DNA from: Corynebacterium guangdongense
GTDB taxonomy: Bacteria > Actinomycetota > Actinomycetes > Mycobacteriales > Mycobacteriaceae
Length of the DNA stretch: 64,000 bases
NCBI RefSeq assembly: GCF_030408915.1
Contig: NZ_CP047654.1
Location: 2,294,001-2,358,000 of the forward strand
Direction of reading: 5' to 3'
Below the pieces are notes generated by a model that had not been told where the DNA came from, did no database searches, and worked only from the letters and a program-made list of their open reading frames with translations. The translations under genes were made by a program, and so were the position numbers. Below are positions 16,584-25,404 of the stretch, one piece after another (within the stretch, counting starts at the first letter, position 1; each line of letters starts with the position of its first letter).

Positions 16584-17663
16584 ATGGAGACCTCCCACCG
16601 CCACGACCATGGGCACGACCATGGGCACGACCATCACCACGACCACGATCACAGCGCTGGCCCGCTCGCCCGACTCAAACACGCACTCATCCCGCACAGC
16701 CACGACCACGCCGCCGCCGTCCCCGATTCCGGCCCCGATTCCAGCACAGCCACCGAGATCGGCATCCGGGCGGCCTGGATCAGTCTCCTGGGAATGGGCG
16801 TCACCGCCGCCCTGCAGATCATCATCGTCGCGCTCAGCGGCTCGGTCGGGCTCCTGGCGGACACCGTGCACAATCTCGGCCACCTGGTGACCACGATCCC
16901 GCTGATCATCGCCTTCCGGCTCGGGCGTCGGGCGGCCACCCGCCGCTACAACCACGGCTTCGGCCGCGCCGAGGACGTCGCCGGCCTGTTCATCGGCGGT
17001 GTGGTCGCCTTTTCCGCGGCGCTCATCATCTGGGAGTCCGTCGCCGCCCTCTCCGAGAGCCGGGAAATGACTAACCTGGGCTGGGTCATGGCGGCCGCGC
17101 TCATCGGCGCCGCCGGCAACGAGATCGTGGCGATCTACCGCATCCGCGCCGGCAGGAGAATCGGCTCCGCGGCTCTGATCGCTGAAGGCCAGCACGCCCG
17201 GACCGACGCGTTGACCTCGCTGGCGGTCGCCGTCGGCGTGATCGGCGCCTGGGCGGGACTGCCCTGGTTGGACCCGCTGGTGGGGCTGATCATCGCCGCG
17301 GTCATCCTGGGTGTTCTCGTGCAGACCATGCGCACCGTCTTCCAGCGCCTCATGGACGGCGTGGACCCGGCGGTGATCGACCGGACCGAGCACCTGGCCG
17401 GGGAGGTCCCCGGCGTACGCTCGGTGGCGTCGGCCCGGGCCCGCTGGAGCGGACACCGGCTGCTGCTCGAGGTGGAGGTCGGCGTCGATCCCGGGCTGAG
17501 CGTCTCCGAAGCCGACGCCATCGCGGGTCGCGTGAGGGAGTGCCTGCTCAGGGGCATCGGCCACGTGGGGCGCGCCACGGTTGGGGTGGTTCCCGCGACA
17601 CGCGGCGACGGGCAGGAAAAAGGCCGCCGCCGTGAGTTCGGGGGCGGCCGGTCACTTGCCTGA
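16584..17663 (+). CDS. Cation diffusion facilitator (CzcD/ZitB-like metal efflux)
   Basis: 359 residues. The N-terminus is a His/Asp-rich metal-binding tail (about residues 5-24, HDHG repeats), then six predicted transmembrane helices and a cytoplasmic C-terminal domain (about 260-340). The TM5 metal motif is H-x3-D in GQHARTDALTS. The TM2 motif reads D-x2-H-x3-H (ADTVHNLGH), where family members usually have H-x3-D. Exports Zn, Co or a related divalent ion by proton exchange; the metal is not determined. Probably controlled by the divergent ArsR regulator. Confidence 0.92.
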   Translation: METSHRHDHGHDHGHDHHHDHDHSAGPLARLKHALIPHSHDHAAAVPDSGPDSSTATEIGIRAAWISLLGMGVTAALQIIIVALSGSVGLLADTVHNLGHLVTTIPLIIAFRLGRRAATRRYNHGFGRAEDVAGLFIGGVVAFSAALIIWESVAALSESREMTNLGWVMAAALIGAAGNEIVAIYRIRAGRRIGSAALIAEGQHARTDALTSLAVAVGVIGAWAGLPWLDPLVGLIIAAVILGVLVQTMRTVFQRLMDGVDPAVIDRTEHLAGEVPGVRSVASARARWSGHRLLLEVEVGVDPGLSVSEADAIAGRVRECLLRGIGHVGRATVGVVPATRGDGQEKGRRREFGGGRSLA

Positions 17664-17664
17664 A

Positions 17665-17949
17665 TCAGGCCCAGGAACGCTCCGCCAGCAGCTTCTGGAT
17701 CTCCTTGATGTCGTTGGCCTTGCGTCGGTTGCGGGCCACCGTCAGCCCCACGACGCCGATGACCGCGGCAGCGACGCCGGCGATGACCTTCTGGACCGTC
17801 GGATCCTGGAGCTTGTTGGAGACACCGGTCTTGGCATCCTCGACCAGCGTGGCCGGCTTGGTGCGGTGGGCCAGCTCGTCCAGAGTGCCGGCCAGCTGCG
17901 CGCGGGTACGCTCGATGTCGCGCTGGATGTCGTCGATGTTACGTGCCAC
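17665..17949 (-). CDS. DUF3618 small membrane protein
   Basis: 94 residues from GTG 17949, with GGGAG upstream. Residues 5-30 (IDDIQRDIERTRAQLAGTLDELAHRTKP) are the DUF3618 signature, a short amphipathic segment; residues about 55-73 form one transmembrane helix (VIAGVAAAVIGVVGLTV), followed by a basic tail. Function unknown; such proteins are widespread in corynebacteria. A longer open frame upstream is the shadow of bcp. Its stop lies 1 bp from that of the convergent CDF gene. Confidence 0.85.
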   Translation of the reverse strand: MARNIDDIQRDIERTRAQLAGTLDELAHRTKPATLVEDAKTGVSNKLQDPTVQKVIAGVAAAVIGVVGLTVARNRRKANDIKEIQKLLAERSWA

Positions 17950-18063
17950 GAGGAATCTCCCTTGTCGTGCTTGTCTGTGAATGTTCTCAACTCCGGTTCC
18001 CGGACCAGTGTAGTCACAGACAATGCCTCCGGCGCGAGCGACTATCCCGGTAGTCTCGGTGAC

Positions 18064-18534
18064 ATGACTGAAGCAATCCGACTCGAAGTGGGCGACACCG
18101 CCCCGGCATTCACCCTGACCGACGACACCGGCGCCGAGGTGTCCCTCAGCGACTACGCGGGCAGGAAGGTCCTCGTGTACTTCTACCCCAAGGCGGCCAC
18201 CCCGGGCTGCACCACCGAAGCCTGCGACTTCCGTGACAACCTGGGCGAGCTCAATGAGCTGGGCATCGAGGTCCTCGGCATTTCCCCGGATTCGGTGGCG
18301 AGCCTGACGAAGTTCAAGGCCGACGAGGGCCTCAACTTCCCGCTGCTCTCCGACGCCGACAAGTCCGTCATGACGGCCTGGGGCGCCTTCGGCGAGAAGA
18401 ACAACTACGGCAAGATCGTCCAGGGCGTGATCCGCTCCACCTTCCTCGTCGACGAGGAGGGCACGATCGCCCTGGCCCGGTACAACGTGAAGGCGACCGG
18501 CCACGTCGGCCGCATCCTCAAGGACGTCGCCTAA
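18064..18534 (+). CDS. bcp: Thioredoxin-dependent peroxiredoxin Bcp
   Basis: 156 residues. Reduces hydrogen peroxide and organic peroxides using a peroxidatic Cys in PKAATPGCTTEACDF; the second Cys five residues later is the usual resolving Cys of the alpha-helix-2 type. ATG 18064 is supported by the conserved N-terminus and by TAGTCT (18051-18056) ending 7 nt upstream, so it is probably leaderless. Divergent from the DUF3618 gene and followed by a strong terminator. Confidence 0.94.
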   Translation: MTEAIRLEVGDTAPAFTLTDDTGAEVSLSDYAGRKVLVYFYPKAATPGCTTEACDFRDNLGELNELGIEVLGISPDSVASLTKFKADEGLNFPLLSDADKSVMTAWGAFGEKNNYGKIVQGVIRSTFLVDEEGTIALARYNVKATGHVGRILKDVA

Positions 18535-18556
18535 TCCTCACTCACTCGTCGACACC

Positions 18557-18592
18557 CGGGAACCCGCACCGCTGTGCGGGTTCCCGCCTTTT
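18557..18592 (+). terminator. Intrinsic terminator after bcp
   Basis: A 13-bp perfect stem (18557-18569 with 18574-18586), four-base loop and a CCTTTTCC tail. Confidence 0.92.
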
Positions 18593-18644
18593 CCGGCAGC
18601 CCCTCACTCCCCCGCAGGAAACCGGGTCCGAAAACGCCGCCCGC

Positions 18645-19025
18645 TCACTGCTGGAACTGACAGATCGCCACGGCGTAGTCGCCGTCATGGCTGATGCTCA
18701 GACTGGTGAGCGGGTTTCCCGCCTTTTCCTTCACCCGGCCGTGGAGAACGATGGCCACCCGGCCCCACCGGTCGGGACGAATCTCGATCTCGGCGAAGTC
18801 CACGTCGTCGCCGCCGATGAAGGGAGGGCGCCCGTAGATCGATTGCGACCACGCCTTGATGAAGGCCTCCTTCGCGGCCCACCTGCCCGCCAGGTGCGCG
18901 TCGCGGTCCGGCTTCGTCGCCGCCACACGGATTTCCGCGGCCGTGAACACCGCCTCAAACGTCGATCCCGGGGTGGCCAACTGCTGGGCAAACCCCGGGA
19001 CATGGACGATGTCGATGCCGATCAC
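18645..19025 (-). CDS. acpS: Holo-[acyl-carrier-protein] synthase
   Basis: 126 residues. Transfers 4'-phosphopantetheine from CoA to acyl carrier domains of fatty acid synthase. The family motifs are MIGIDIV at the N-terminus (metal-binding Asp), FTAAEI, and GRWAAKEAFIKAW (catalytic Glu and Lys), and LTSLSISHDGDYAVA near the end. It begins 1 bp after the 3' end of tRNA-Leu on the same strand, so the two may share a transcript. Confidence 0.94.
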   Translation of the reverse strand: MIGIDIVHVPGFAQQLATPGSTFEAVFTAAEIRVAATKPDRDAHLAGRWAAKEAFIKAWSQSIYGRPPFIGGDDVDFAEIEIRPDRWGRVAIVLHGRVKEKAGNPLTSLSISHDGDYAVAICQFQQ

Positions 19026-19026
19026 G

Positions 19027-19108
<82 letters not shown>

Positions 19109-19201
19109 GTCGTCGCTCATCCTAACGCGAGCGGTGTACCACACGGAAAACAACCCGCAGGGAATCCAACTTTCGACGCACAGTGGTTAAGATGGCCCAG
19201 T

Positions 19202-19747
19202 GTGAGTAGCAACAATGGCGAGGACGTCGAGATCGAGTGGGTCTGGGACCCCGACGACCTGGACGCCACGCACGATGACGACGCCACCGCAGAAGCCACC
19301 GCGGCGGCCGGCGAAGACCGCTTCCGCGTCCGCGCCTGGCACATCGTCTTTCTGCTTGTGCTGGTCATGGCGACGATCGGCCTGGCCTGGTGGCAGTGGT
19401 CCCGGTTCCAGTCCGGTTCGGGAAGCTTCCAGAACCTCGGTTACGCGTTCCAGTGGCCGCTGTTCGGGGTCTTCTTCGTCTACGCGTACCGGATGATCGT
19501 CAAATACGAGAACAAGGCGCGCGCGGCGAAAAGCCAGGCCGCGGACCCGGACTTCGTCTACCAGGCGGACACCGCCGAGCTCGACGACAACGGCCGGCCC
19601 CTGGTCACCGAGATCGACGAGGATTTTCTGCCCTCCCGGCCCCGGCTGGACGTCGACGAGTTCAACGAACTCAACCGGCAGCGCCGCGGCCCCGACTCCG
19701 GCCCGGGCCACCCCGAAGCACCGACCACCCCTAGGGAGAATTCATGA
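19202..19747 (+). CDS. Uncharacterised membrane protein
   Basis: 181 residues from GTG 19202. An acidic N-terminus (about 1-40) precedes two predicted transmembrane helices, about residues 47-67 (WHIVFLLVLVMATIGLAWW) and 80-98 (AFQWPLFGVFFVYAYRMIV), and the C-terminal half is acidic and polar, probably cytoplasmic. TAAGAT (19188-19193) ends 8 nt before the start, so it is probably leaderless. The stop overlaps the next gene by 4 bp, so the two are co-translated. No known domain recognised. Confidence 0.8.
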   Translation: MSSNNGEDVEIEWVWDPDDLDATHDDDATAEATAAAGEDRFRVRAWHIVFLLVLVMATIGLAWWQWSRFQSGSGSFQNLGYAFQWPLFGVFFVYAYRMIVKYENKARAAKSQAADPDFVYQADTAELDDNGRPLVTEIDEDFLPSRPRLDVDEFNELNRQRRGPDSGPGHPEAPTTPRENS

Positions 19748-20148
19748 CCACCGACCAGACCCGCAAGATCCGCCGAGTCCACCCCGAGCGCAAGCGCCGG
19801 GTCCGCGGCGCCCTGAAGTTCTTCTCCGTCTCCGCCTGGGTGACGGGAATCTTCCTGCTCCTGCTGGTGGTGCGCATGGTGATGCAGTACATCCTCAGGA
19901 TGGACATTCCGGAGTGGGCCACCTGGGTCGCCATCCTGCACGGCTGGGCCTACATCATCTTCGTCATCGCCACCTTCAACCTCGGCCTCAAGGCCCGCTG
20001 GGAGCCGAAGTGGTGGGTGACCACCGTGCTTGGCGGAGTGGTCCCCTTCCTGTCCTTCTGGGTCGAGAACAACCGCCGCCACGAGGTGGTCAACAAGTTC
20101 CAGCTTGATCTTCCGGATCATCCGGAGGGCACCCGGTCGGCCGCCTGA
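19744..20148 (+). CDS. DUF3817 integral membrane protein
   Basis: 134 residues. A basic N-terminus (RKIRRVHPERKRRVR) precedes three predicted helices, about 25-47, 58-80 and 90-108, matching the DUF3817 pattern with conserved HGWAYIIFV and a KW(W) motif. Overlaps the preceding gene by ATGA, suggesting the two membrane proteins act together. Function unknown. Confidence 0.85.
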   Translation: MTTDQTRKIRRVHPERKRRVRGALKFFSVSAWVTGIFLLLLVVRMVMQYILRMDIPEWATWVAILHGWAYIIFVIATFNLGLKARWEPKWWVTTVLGGVVPFLSFWVENNRRHEVVNKFQLDLPDHPEGTRSAA

Positions 20149-20781
20149 CTAGTCCCCGTCGACGGCGCCGTGGAGAACCTCAGCCGTCAACAGCGCCAGG
20201 AGGTACTGGGTCAGGCCCAGCCCGATAATCAGGTAGAAGCCGAGCAGCACCGACCATTGCCCCGGGGCGACACCCAGCACCACCCAGGGGGCCGCGTAGA
20301 GCGCCACCCCGCCCAGGGTCCGGAAGGGGTAGCGCACTGAATGCAGGGCCGCGGCGGTCAGCGTCGGGGCGACCCCGGCCGGGCGGGCGTCGAGAAGCGG
20401 ATAGAACCAGACAGATATCCCGCCGACCAGCCCCATCCCCATGAGCACCAGCGCCGAGAGCACCACCGACGTGACGCCGTCGACGGCGCGCCCGATGACG
20501 ATCAGCTCATAGAGTGCCAGCAGCCCACACCCCAGCGACACCAGCCACCAGACGGTCGCCGCCGCCCAGCCCCGGGGAAGCAGCCCGAGGAAGGACCGGA
20601 CCGGGCGGGAACCCTCGCCGCGGACCAGTCCCCGGGTGACACCCGCGGCCGCCCGCTGGGCCGGCCCGAAAGTGAGCAGCGGCAGCGCCCCCACGACCAT
20701 CGCGAGGTTGACCAGCACAAGGTCGGCGAAGAGCGCCAGGGCCCGGTAGAAGGGCGTGTCGATTCCAAAGATGCGGGACAT
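20149..20781 (-). CDS. musI: DUF624 (YesL-like) accessory membrane protein of the sugar ABC importer, MusI-like
   Basis: 210 residues with about five hydrophobic helices. The N-terminus carries the DUF624 hallmark of an amphipathic start followed by LVLVNLAMVVGALPLLTFGPA. It is last in the order musE-musF-musG-musI, 11 bp after musG. In C. glutamicum the maltose importer MusEFGK2I needs a membrane protein, MusI, of unknown mechanism; this gene occupies the corresponding place. Identity with MusI is inferred from context and the DUF624 match. Confidence 0.75.
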   Translation of the reverse strand: MSRIFGIDTPFYRALALFADLVLVNLAMVVGALPLLTFGPAQRAAAGVTRGLVRGEGSRPVRSFLGLLPRGWAAATVWWLVSLGCGLLALYELIVIGRAVDGVTSVVLSALVLMGMGLVGGISVWFYPLLDARPAGVAPTLTAAALHSVRYPFRTLGGVALYAAPWVVLGVAPGQWSVLLGFYLIIGLGLTQYLLALLTAEVLHGAVDGD

Positions 20782-20792
20782 TCTTCAGCAGG

Positions 20793-21671
20793 CTAGCCCT
20801 TCACCGCACCCGCCGCGACTCCCTCGATGATGTACTTCTGGGCGGAGACGTAGAAGATGATGATGGGCACGATCGCCAGGACGAGCATCGCCATCATCGC
20901 CCCCATGTCGCGATTTCCCTGGGAGCCGACGAAGCTCTGGATGACGACCGGGATCGTCTTGTAGGGCGTCGACAGGCCGATGACCAGGTACGGCAGCAGG
21001 TAGTCATTCCACACCCACATCGCGTTGAGGATCGCGACCGTGATCGCGGTGGGTTTGAGCATGGGGAAGACCACCCGGAAATAGGACTGCAGCGGTCCAC
21101 AGCCGTCCATGATCGCCGCCTCCTCGATCTCGAGCGGGATGGACTTCACGAACCCGGAGAACATGAACACCGACAAACCCGCGCCGAAACCGACGTAGAG
21201 CACGACGATTCCGAGCGGGTTGTTGAGGTTGAGCATGTCCGCGATCTGCACCGTCGGAAACATCACCATCTGAAACGGAATGACCATGGAGAAGACGAGG
21301 ACGTAGTAGATCGCGCTGGTCCACCACGTCTTGACGCGGGTGATGTAGTACGCGGTCATCGCCGAGAGGAACACGATGGCGATCACCGAGAGGATGGTGA
21401 TGACGAAGGACCACAGCACCGCCCAGTGGAACCCCTGCTTGGTCAGGCCGACGACGTAGTTGTCGATTCCGGCCCACAGGTCGCCGAGGGGCAGCGCGAA
21501 GGGCGAATTCGCGATCGCGAACTTCTGCTTGAAGGAGTTGACGAGGATGAAGACGATCGGGCCGACGAACGCGATCGTCAGCAGGATGAGAATGGCGTAG
21601 AGGACGACCTTCGCGGGGCCGCTGACGCCGGTCGAGTCCGTCCCGCGCCGGGACTGGGTGAGGGTACTCAT
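20793..21671 (-). CDS. musG: Sugar ABC transporter permease (MalG type)
   Basis: 292 residues, six predicted helices. The cytoplasmic EAA loop that docks on the ATPase is EIEEAAIMDGCGPLQSYFRVVFP, about residues 185-207. Start 21671 overlaps the musF stop by 4 bp. Together with MusF it forms the channel for maltose or a related alpha-glucoside. The substrate is inferred from similarity of the gene set to the mus system. Confidence 0.88.
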   Translation of the reverse strand: MSTLTQSRRGTDSTGVSGPAKVVLYAILILLTIAFVGPIVFILVNSFKQKFAIANSPFALPLGDLWAGIDNYVVGLTKQGFHWAVLWSFVITILSVIAIVFLSAMTAYYITRVKTWWTSAIYYVLVFSMVIPFQMVMFPTVQIADMLNLNNPLGIVVLYVGFGAGLSVFMFSGFVKSIPLEIEEAAIMDGCGPLQSYFRVVFPMLKPTAITVAILNAMWVWNDYLLPYLVIGLSTPYKTIPVVIQSFVGSQGNRDMGAMMAMLVLAIVPIIIFYVSAQKYIIEGVAAGAVKG

Positions 21672-22513
21672 GCTTCCACCTCCCTGGATCGGGTGATTTT
21701 CAGCTGGAACATGGCGATCACGACGACCACCACCACGAAGATCACGGCCTTCGCCTGGCCGACGCCTTCGACGCCGATCCTGGTGAACATCGTGTTGACG
21801 ATGTTCAGGGCGACCATCTCCGTCGCGCCGCCCGGGGCACCGTTGGTCAGCGCGAGGTTCTGGTCGAAGAGCTTGAAGGTGTTCGACAGGGTGAGGAAGA
21901 CGCAGATCGTGATGGCGGGCATGACCATCGGGATGGTCACGCTGCGCAGCGTCTGCCAGCGGTCCGCGCCGTCAATCTCCGCCGCCTCCAGCAGTTCCTG
22001 CGGGACGTTCTGCAGCCCGGCGATGTAGATGATCATCATGTAGCCGACCATCTGCCAGTTGATGAGCATGACCAGGCCGAGGTAGCCGTACTTCCAGTCC
22101 GCGACGATGGTGGTCCCGTACTGGGCCAGCACGGCGTTGATCATCGATTGCCAGGTGTAGCCGAGCACGATGCCGCCGATGAGGTTCGGCATGAAGAACA
22201 CCGTGCGGAAGAAATTGGTGCCCCGCAGTTTGCGGGTCAGGAGCCAGGCGATGGCGAAGGCGGCGACGTTGACGGTGATGACCGAGACCACGACGACCAG
22301 CAGCGTAAAACCGAAGGCCGCGACGAACCCCTCCCGCTCGGAGAACGCCCGGGCATAGTTGTCGAGGCCGACGAACTCGGCGTTCTGGAGGGTGGTGAAG
22401 TCAGCGAAGGAGAGAGCGAAGCCGATGACGAACGGGACCAGGAAAGCGATCAGGAAGGCCAGCAGCGTCGGCAGGACGAACACGGGGAAATACTTCTTCA
22501 GAGAGGCTTGCAT
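21668..22513 (-). CDS. musF: Sugar ABC transporter permease (MalF type)
   Basis: 281 residues, six predicted helices, with the EAA loop VPQELLEAAEIDGADRWQTLR at about residues 165-185. It is the partner permease of the following gene. It lies 54 bp after musE on the same strand and overlaps musG by 4 bp. Confidence 0.88.
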   Translation of the reverse strand: MQASLKKYFPVFVLPTLLAFLIAFLVPFVIGFALSFADFTTLQNAEFVGLDNYARAFSEREGFVAAFGFTLLVVVVSVITVNVAAFAIAWLLTRKLRGTNFFRTVFFMPNLIGGIVLGYTWQSMINAVLAQYGTTIVADWKYGYLGLVMLINWQMVGYMMIIYIAGLQNVPQELLEAAEIDGADRWQTLRSVTIPMVMPAITICVFLTLSNTFKLFDQNLALTNGAPGGATEMVALNIVNTMFTRIGVEGVGQAKAVIFVVVVVVIAMFQLKITRSREVEA

Positions 22514-22567
22514 TGCGGGCGCCTTCCGGGGTCGGGTGGCGCCCCCGCGGGGAACGCCACCGGGGAA

Positions 22568-23908
22568 TTACTGCAGGGCCGCCGTCTCGGCCTCCCAGTT
22601 CGCCCGGAAGTTCTCGACGACCTGATCCCACTCCATGTTCCCGGAGGCGTACTGGGCAAGATCCTGACCGAAGTCGTTCTTGAACTGCTGGGAGGGGAAG
22701 TACTGGAAGTCCCAAGGGATGGCCGTGCTGTCCGGGTTCGCCAGTGACTCCGCCACCTGGCGGGCCAGCGGGTCGGCCGGGGTGTCATCCTCGGTGAAAC
22801 CCTCGAAGGGGGCGATGAAACCGAGGTCCTCGACGACGCGCGTCTTGCCGGCGTCGCTGGTGAACAACCAGTTGAGGAAGTCGATGGAGGCCTGCTGGTC
22901 AGCCTCGCTGGCGTCCGAGTTCACCGCCAGGTAGTTCTCGGTGCCGATGGCCAGGCCCTGCTCGGGGTCCTGGGGCATGCCGGTGTACATGGGCATGAAT
23001 TTGATGTCATCTTCGGCGACGACGTTTCCGGAGACATCGGCGATCTGGCTCCAGGCCCAGTTGCCGTTCTGGACCATGGCCGCCTGGCCGAGCGCGAATT
23101 CCGCCATTGAGTCGGTGACGGACTTCGACGGCGCCAGCGACGGTTCCACCGTGGAATCGGTGAGATAGAGGTCGAAGAGGTTCTTGAAGTTCTCGTTGTA
23201 CGTGAACTCCAGGGTGGGGGCGTCGGTGGTGCCGAGATCCTCGAACTCGTAGTGGACCGGGATATTGGCCAGGTGGGTCTGCCAGCGCCAGTCCTCGCCG
23301 GAGGCCAGGGAGGTGGAGGCGAACACGCCGTCGATGCCGAGTTCGGCCTTCTTGGCCTGCATGTCGTCCGCGACGGCCTTGAGCGTGTCAAAGTCGGTGA
23401 TTTCCTCGACCGAGCCGACGGCCGCGCCCGGCAGCGCAAAATACCGGTCCATGATGGCCTGGTTGTAGATGATTCCGTAGCCTTCGACGGCGAAGGGAAC
23501 GCCGACGATGGCGTCCTCATCGTCCTTGAGCGGGGAGGTGTCTTCCTTGAGCGCTTTGGCGAAGTCCGCCTCGGAGAGATCCGCCATGTAGTCACCCCAG
23601 GTCTGCTGCCCGACCGGACCGTTGACCTGGAAGATCGTCGGGGCCTCCTGCTTGCCGATCTCCGCCTTGAGCGTCTGCTCATAGTTTCCGGAGGCCGCGG
23701 TGACGACCTTGACGTCGACGCCGGTTTCCTCGGTGTAGGCGGCGGCGATTTCCTGGTATGCGGCGTCCTGCTCCGGCTTGAAGTTGAGGAAGTAGACGTT
23801 GGCCTCGTCACCGCCGCCGGAGGAGCAGGCCGCCAGACCGGCGACGGACAGGGCGGAAACGAGGGTCACGGCGACGACGCGGGAAAGGCGACGGGTGGGG
23901 TGGGACAC
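22568..23908 (-). CDS. musE: Sugar-binding lipoprotein of the ABC importer
   Basis: 446 residues from GTG 23908, with AGGAGG just upstream. The N-terminus is a lipoprotein signal ending in LAAC-SSGGG, so the protein is membrane-anchored outside the cell. The rest is an extracellular solute-binding protein family 1 fold with the typical VYFLNFKPEQD start and aromatic residues in NGNWAWSQ. It delivers maltose-type sugars to MusFG. An upstream 53-codon extension of the frame is unlikely to be translated. Confidence 0.88.
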   Translation of the reverse strand: MSHPTRRLSRVVAVTLVSALSVAGLAACSSGGGDEANVYFLNFKPEQDAAYQEIAAAYTEETGVDVKVVTAASGNYEQTLKAEIGKQEAPTIFQVNGPVGQQTWGDYMADLSEADFAKALKEDTSPLKDDEDAIVGVPFAVEGYGIIYNQAIMDRYFALPGAAVGSVEEITDFDTLKAVADDMQAKKAELGIDGVFASTSLASGEDWRWQTHLANIPVHYEFEDLGTTDAPTLEFTYNENFKNLFDLYLTDSTVEPSLAPSKSVTDSMAEFALGQAAMVQNGNWAWSQIADVSGNVVAEDDIKFMPMYTGMPQDPEQGLAIGTENYLAVNSDASEADQQASIDFLNWLFTSDAGKTRVVEDLGFIAPFEGFTEDDTPADPLARQVAESLANPDSTAIPWDFQYFPSQQFKNDFGQDLAQYASGNMEWDQVVENFRANWEAETAALQ

Positions 23909-24261
23909 AGGGACCTCCTGAAGGATGTGCGTGGAAGCGAACCGAGTTCGGTGACTCGTCCGGCGCCCCTGCGGATGAAGCCCGCACGACCAGTGACGCC
24001 TGACACGTTCATATTCAATTATTACACAGTTCACTGCTATGCCTCCGAGAGTAGGCCAGCTTTTCACACCAAGTAAAGGAACCGGTCATACCCACCGGGC
24101 CCCGGCACCCCCGCCCCCACGAAATGGGCAGCACACAGGCCATTTCTTGGTCACGGCCGGGCCCCACCCTTGGCCCGACCCACACCTGGAGGGATACTGG
24201 TTATCACCTAACCTCGCACCCGGATCGTTCAGCACGTACCTGCTGATGGAGGAGAATTCAT
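23909..24261. promoter_or_regulatory. Divergent control region between musE and musK
   Basis: 353 bp with no convincing gene. The musE side (about 24010-24080) is AT-rich (TTCAATTATTACACAG) and is the likely promoter area. In the middle GAAATGG (24121-24127) is repeated inverted as CCATTTC (24140-24146), flanked by a GC-rich hairpin-prone stretch. A TATCACC-rich area near 24200 precedes musK, whose Shine-Dalgarno is GGAGGAG at about 24248. The inverted repeat may be a regulator site; no family match. Confidence 0.45.
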
Positions 24262-25404
24262 ATGTCAGTCGTCGTTTTCGACAACGCCACCAGAACCTAC
24301 CCGGGCAATCCCCACCCCTCCGTCGACAGACTGAACCTGCGCATCGGCGACGGCGAGTTCCTCGTCCTCGTCGGCCCCTCCGGCTCCGGGAAATCCACCG
24401 CGCTGCGCATGCTCGCCGGCCTGGAGGACATCAACGACGGGCGCATCCTCATCGGCGAGAACGACGTCACCCACGTCCCCCCGCGGGAGCGCGACATCGC
24501 CATGGTGTTCCAGAACTACGCCCTGTACCCGCACATGACCGTGCGGGAGAACATGGGCTTCGCGCTCAAGATCGCGGGGATGGACCGCGCGGCCATCGAC
24601 GAGCGGGTGGAGGAGGCGGCGACGGCGCTCGACCTGCTCCCCTACCTGGAGCGCAAGCCGAAGGCCCTGTCGGGCGGACAGCGTCAACGCGTGGCGATGG
24701 GCCGGGCGATCGTCCGCCGCCCGCGGGTGTTTCTCATGGACGAGCCGCTGTCCAACCTCGACGCGAAACTGCGTGTGCAGACCCGCACGCAGATCGCCCG
24801 GCTCCAGCGCGAGCTCGGCGTGACGACTCTCTACGTCACCCACGACCAGACCGAGGCCCTGACGATGGGTGACCGCATCGCGGTCCTCAAGGACGGGGTA
24901 CTCCAGCAGGTGGCCACCCCCAAGGAGATGTACCAGCGCCCCACCAATGAATTCGTCGCCGGATTCATCGGCTCACCCGCCATGAACCTCGGCACCTTCA
25001 CCCTCGACGGCCGGACCGCTCACCTGGGGGCGGCCCATCTCAGGGTCCCGGAGTCCTTCCTCGCCGGGCTCGGCGCCTCCGACAACGGGACCGTCATCCT
25101 CGGCTTCCGGCCGGAGGCCCTGGAACTTGTCCCGGACGCCGACGTCGGCACGATCCCCATCCTCGTCGACTTCATCGAGCAGCTCGGCTCGGACGCCTAT
25201 CTCTACGGCACCCTCCACGGTGGGGGCGCGTTGGGATCAGGGTCCGACTCCAACCCGGACAAGGCCGCCGTCGACAGCATCATCGTCCGCATTCCCCCGC
25301 TGAACACTCCCGAGCCCGGCGACGTCGTGCAGGCGCGGGTCCGCGAGGGGCAGCTGCACGGATTTGCGCCGTCAACGGGTCTGCGGTTGCCCGATCCCGT
25401 CTAA
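24262..25404 (+). CDS. musK: Sugar ABC transporter ATPase (MsmK/UgpC type)
   Basis: 380 residues. Nucleotide-binding domain about 1-235 with Walker [10 protein letters not shown] (39-47), Q-loop VFQNYALYPHMTV, signature LSGGQRQRVAMGRA, Walker B VFLMDEP and the H-loop YVTHDQ; then a TOBE-type regulatory domain about 240-375. It energises MusFG and possibly other sugar importers, as MsiK-type ATPases do. Divergent from musE. Its stop overlaps that of convergent rdgB by 4 bp. Confidence 0.92.
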   Translation: MSVVVFDNATRTYPGNPHPSVDRLNLRIGDGEFLVLVGPSGSGKSTALRMLAGLEDINDGRILIGENDVTHVPPRERDIAMVFQNYALYPHMTVRENMGFALKIAGMDRAAIDERVEEAATALDLLPYLERKPKALSGGQRQRVAMGRAIVRRPRVFLMDEPLSNLDAKLRVQTRTQIARLQRELGVTTLYVTHDQTEALTMGDRIAVLKDGVLQQVATPKEMYQRPTNEFVAGFIGSPAMNLGTFTLDGRTAHLGAAHLRVPESFLAGLGASDNGTVILGFRPEALELVPDADVGTIPILVDFIEQLGSDAYLYGTLHGGGALGSGSDSNPDKAAVDSIIVRIPPLNTPEPGDVVQARVREGQLHGFAPSTGLRLPDPV

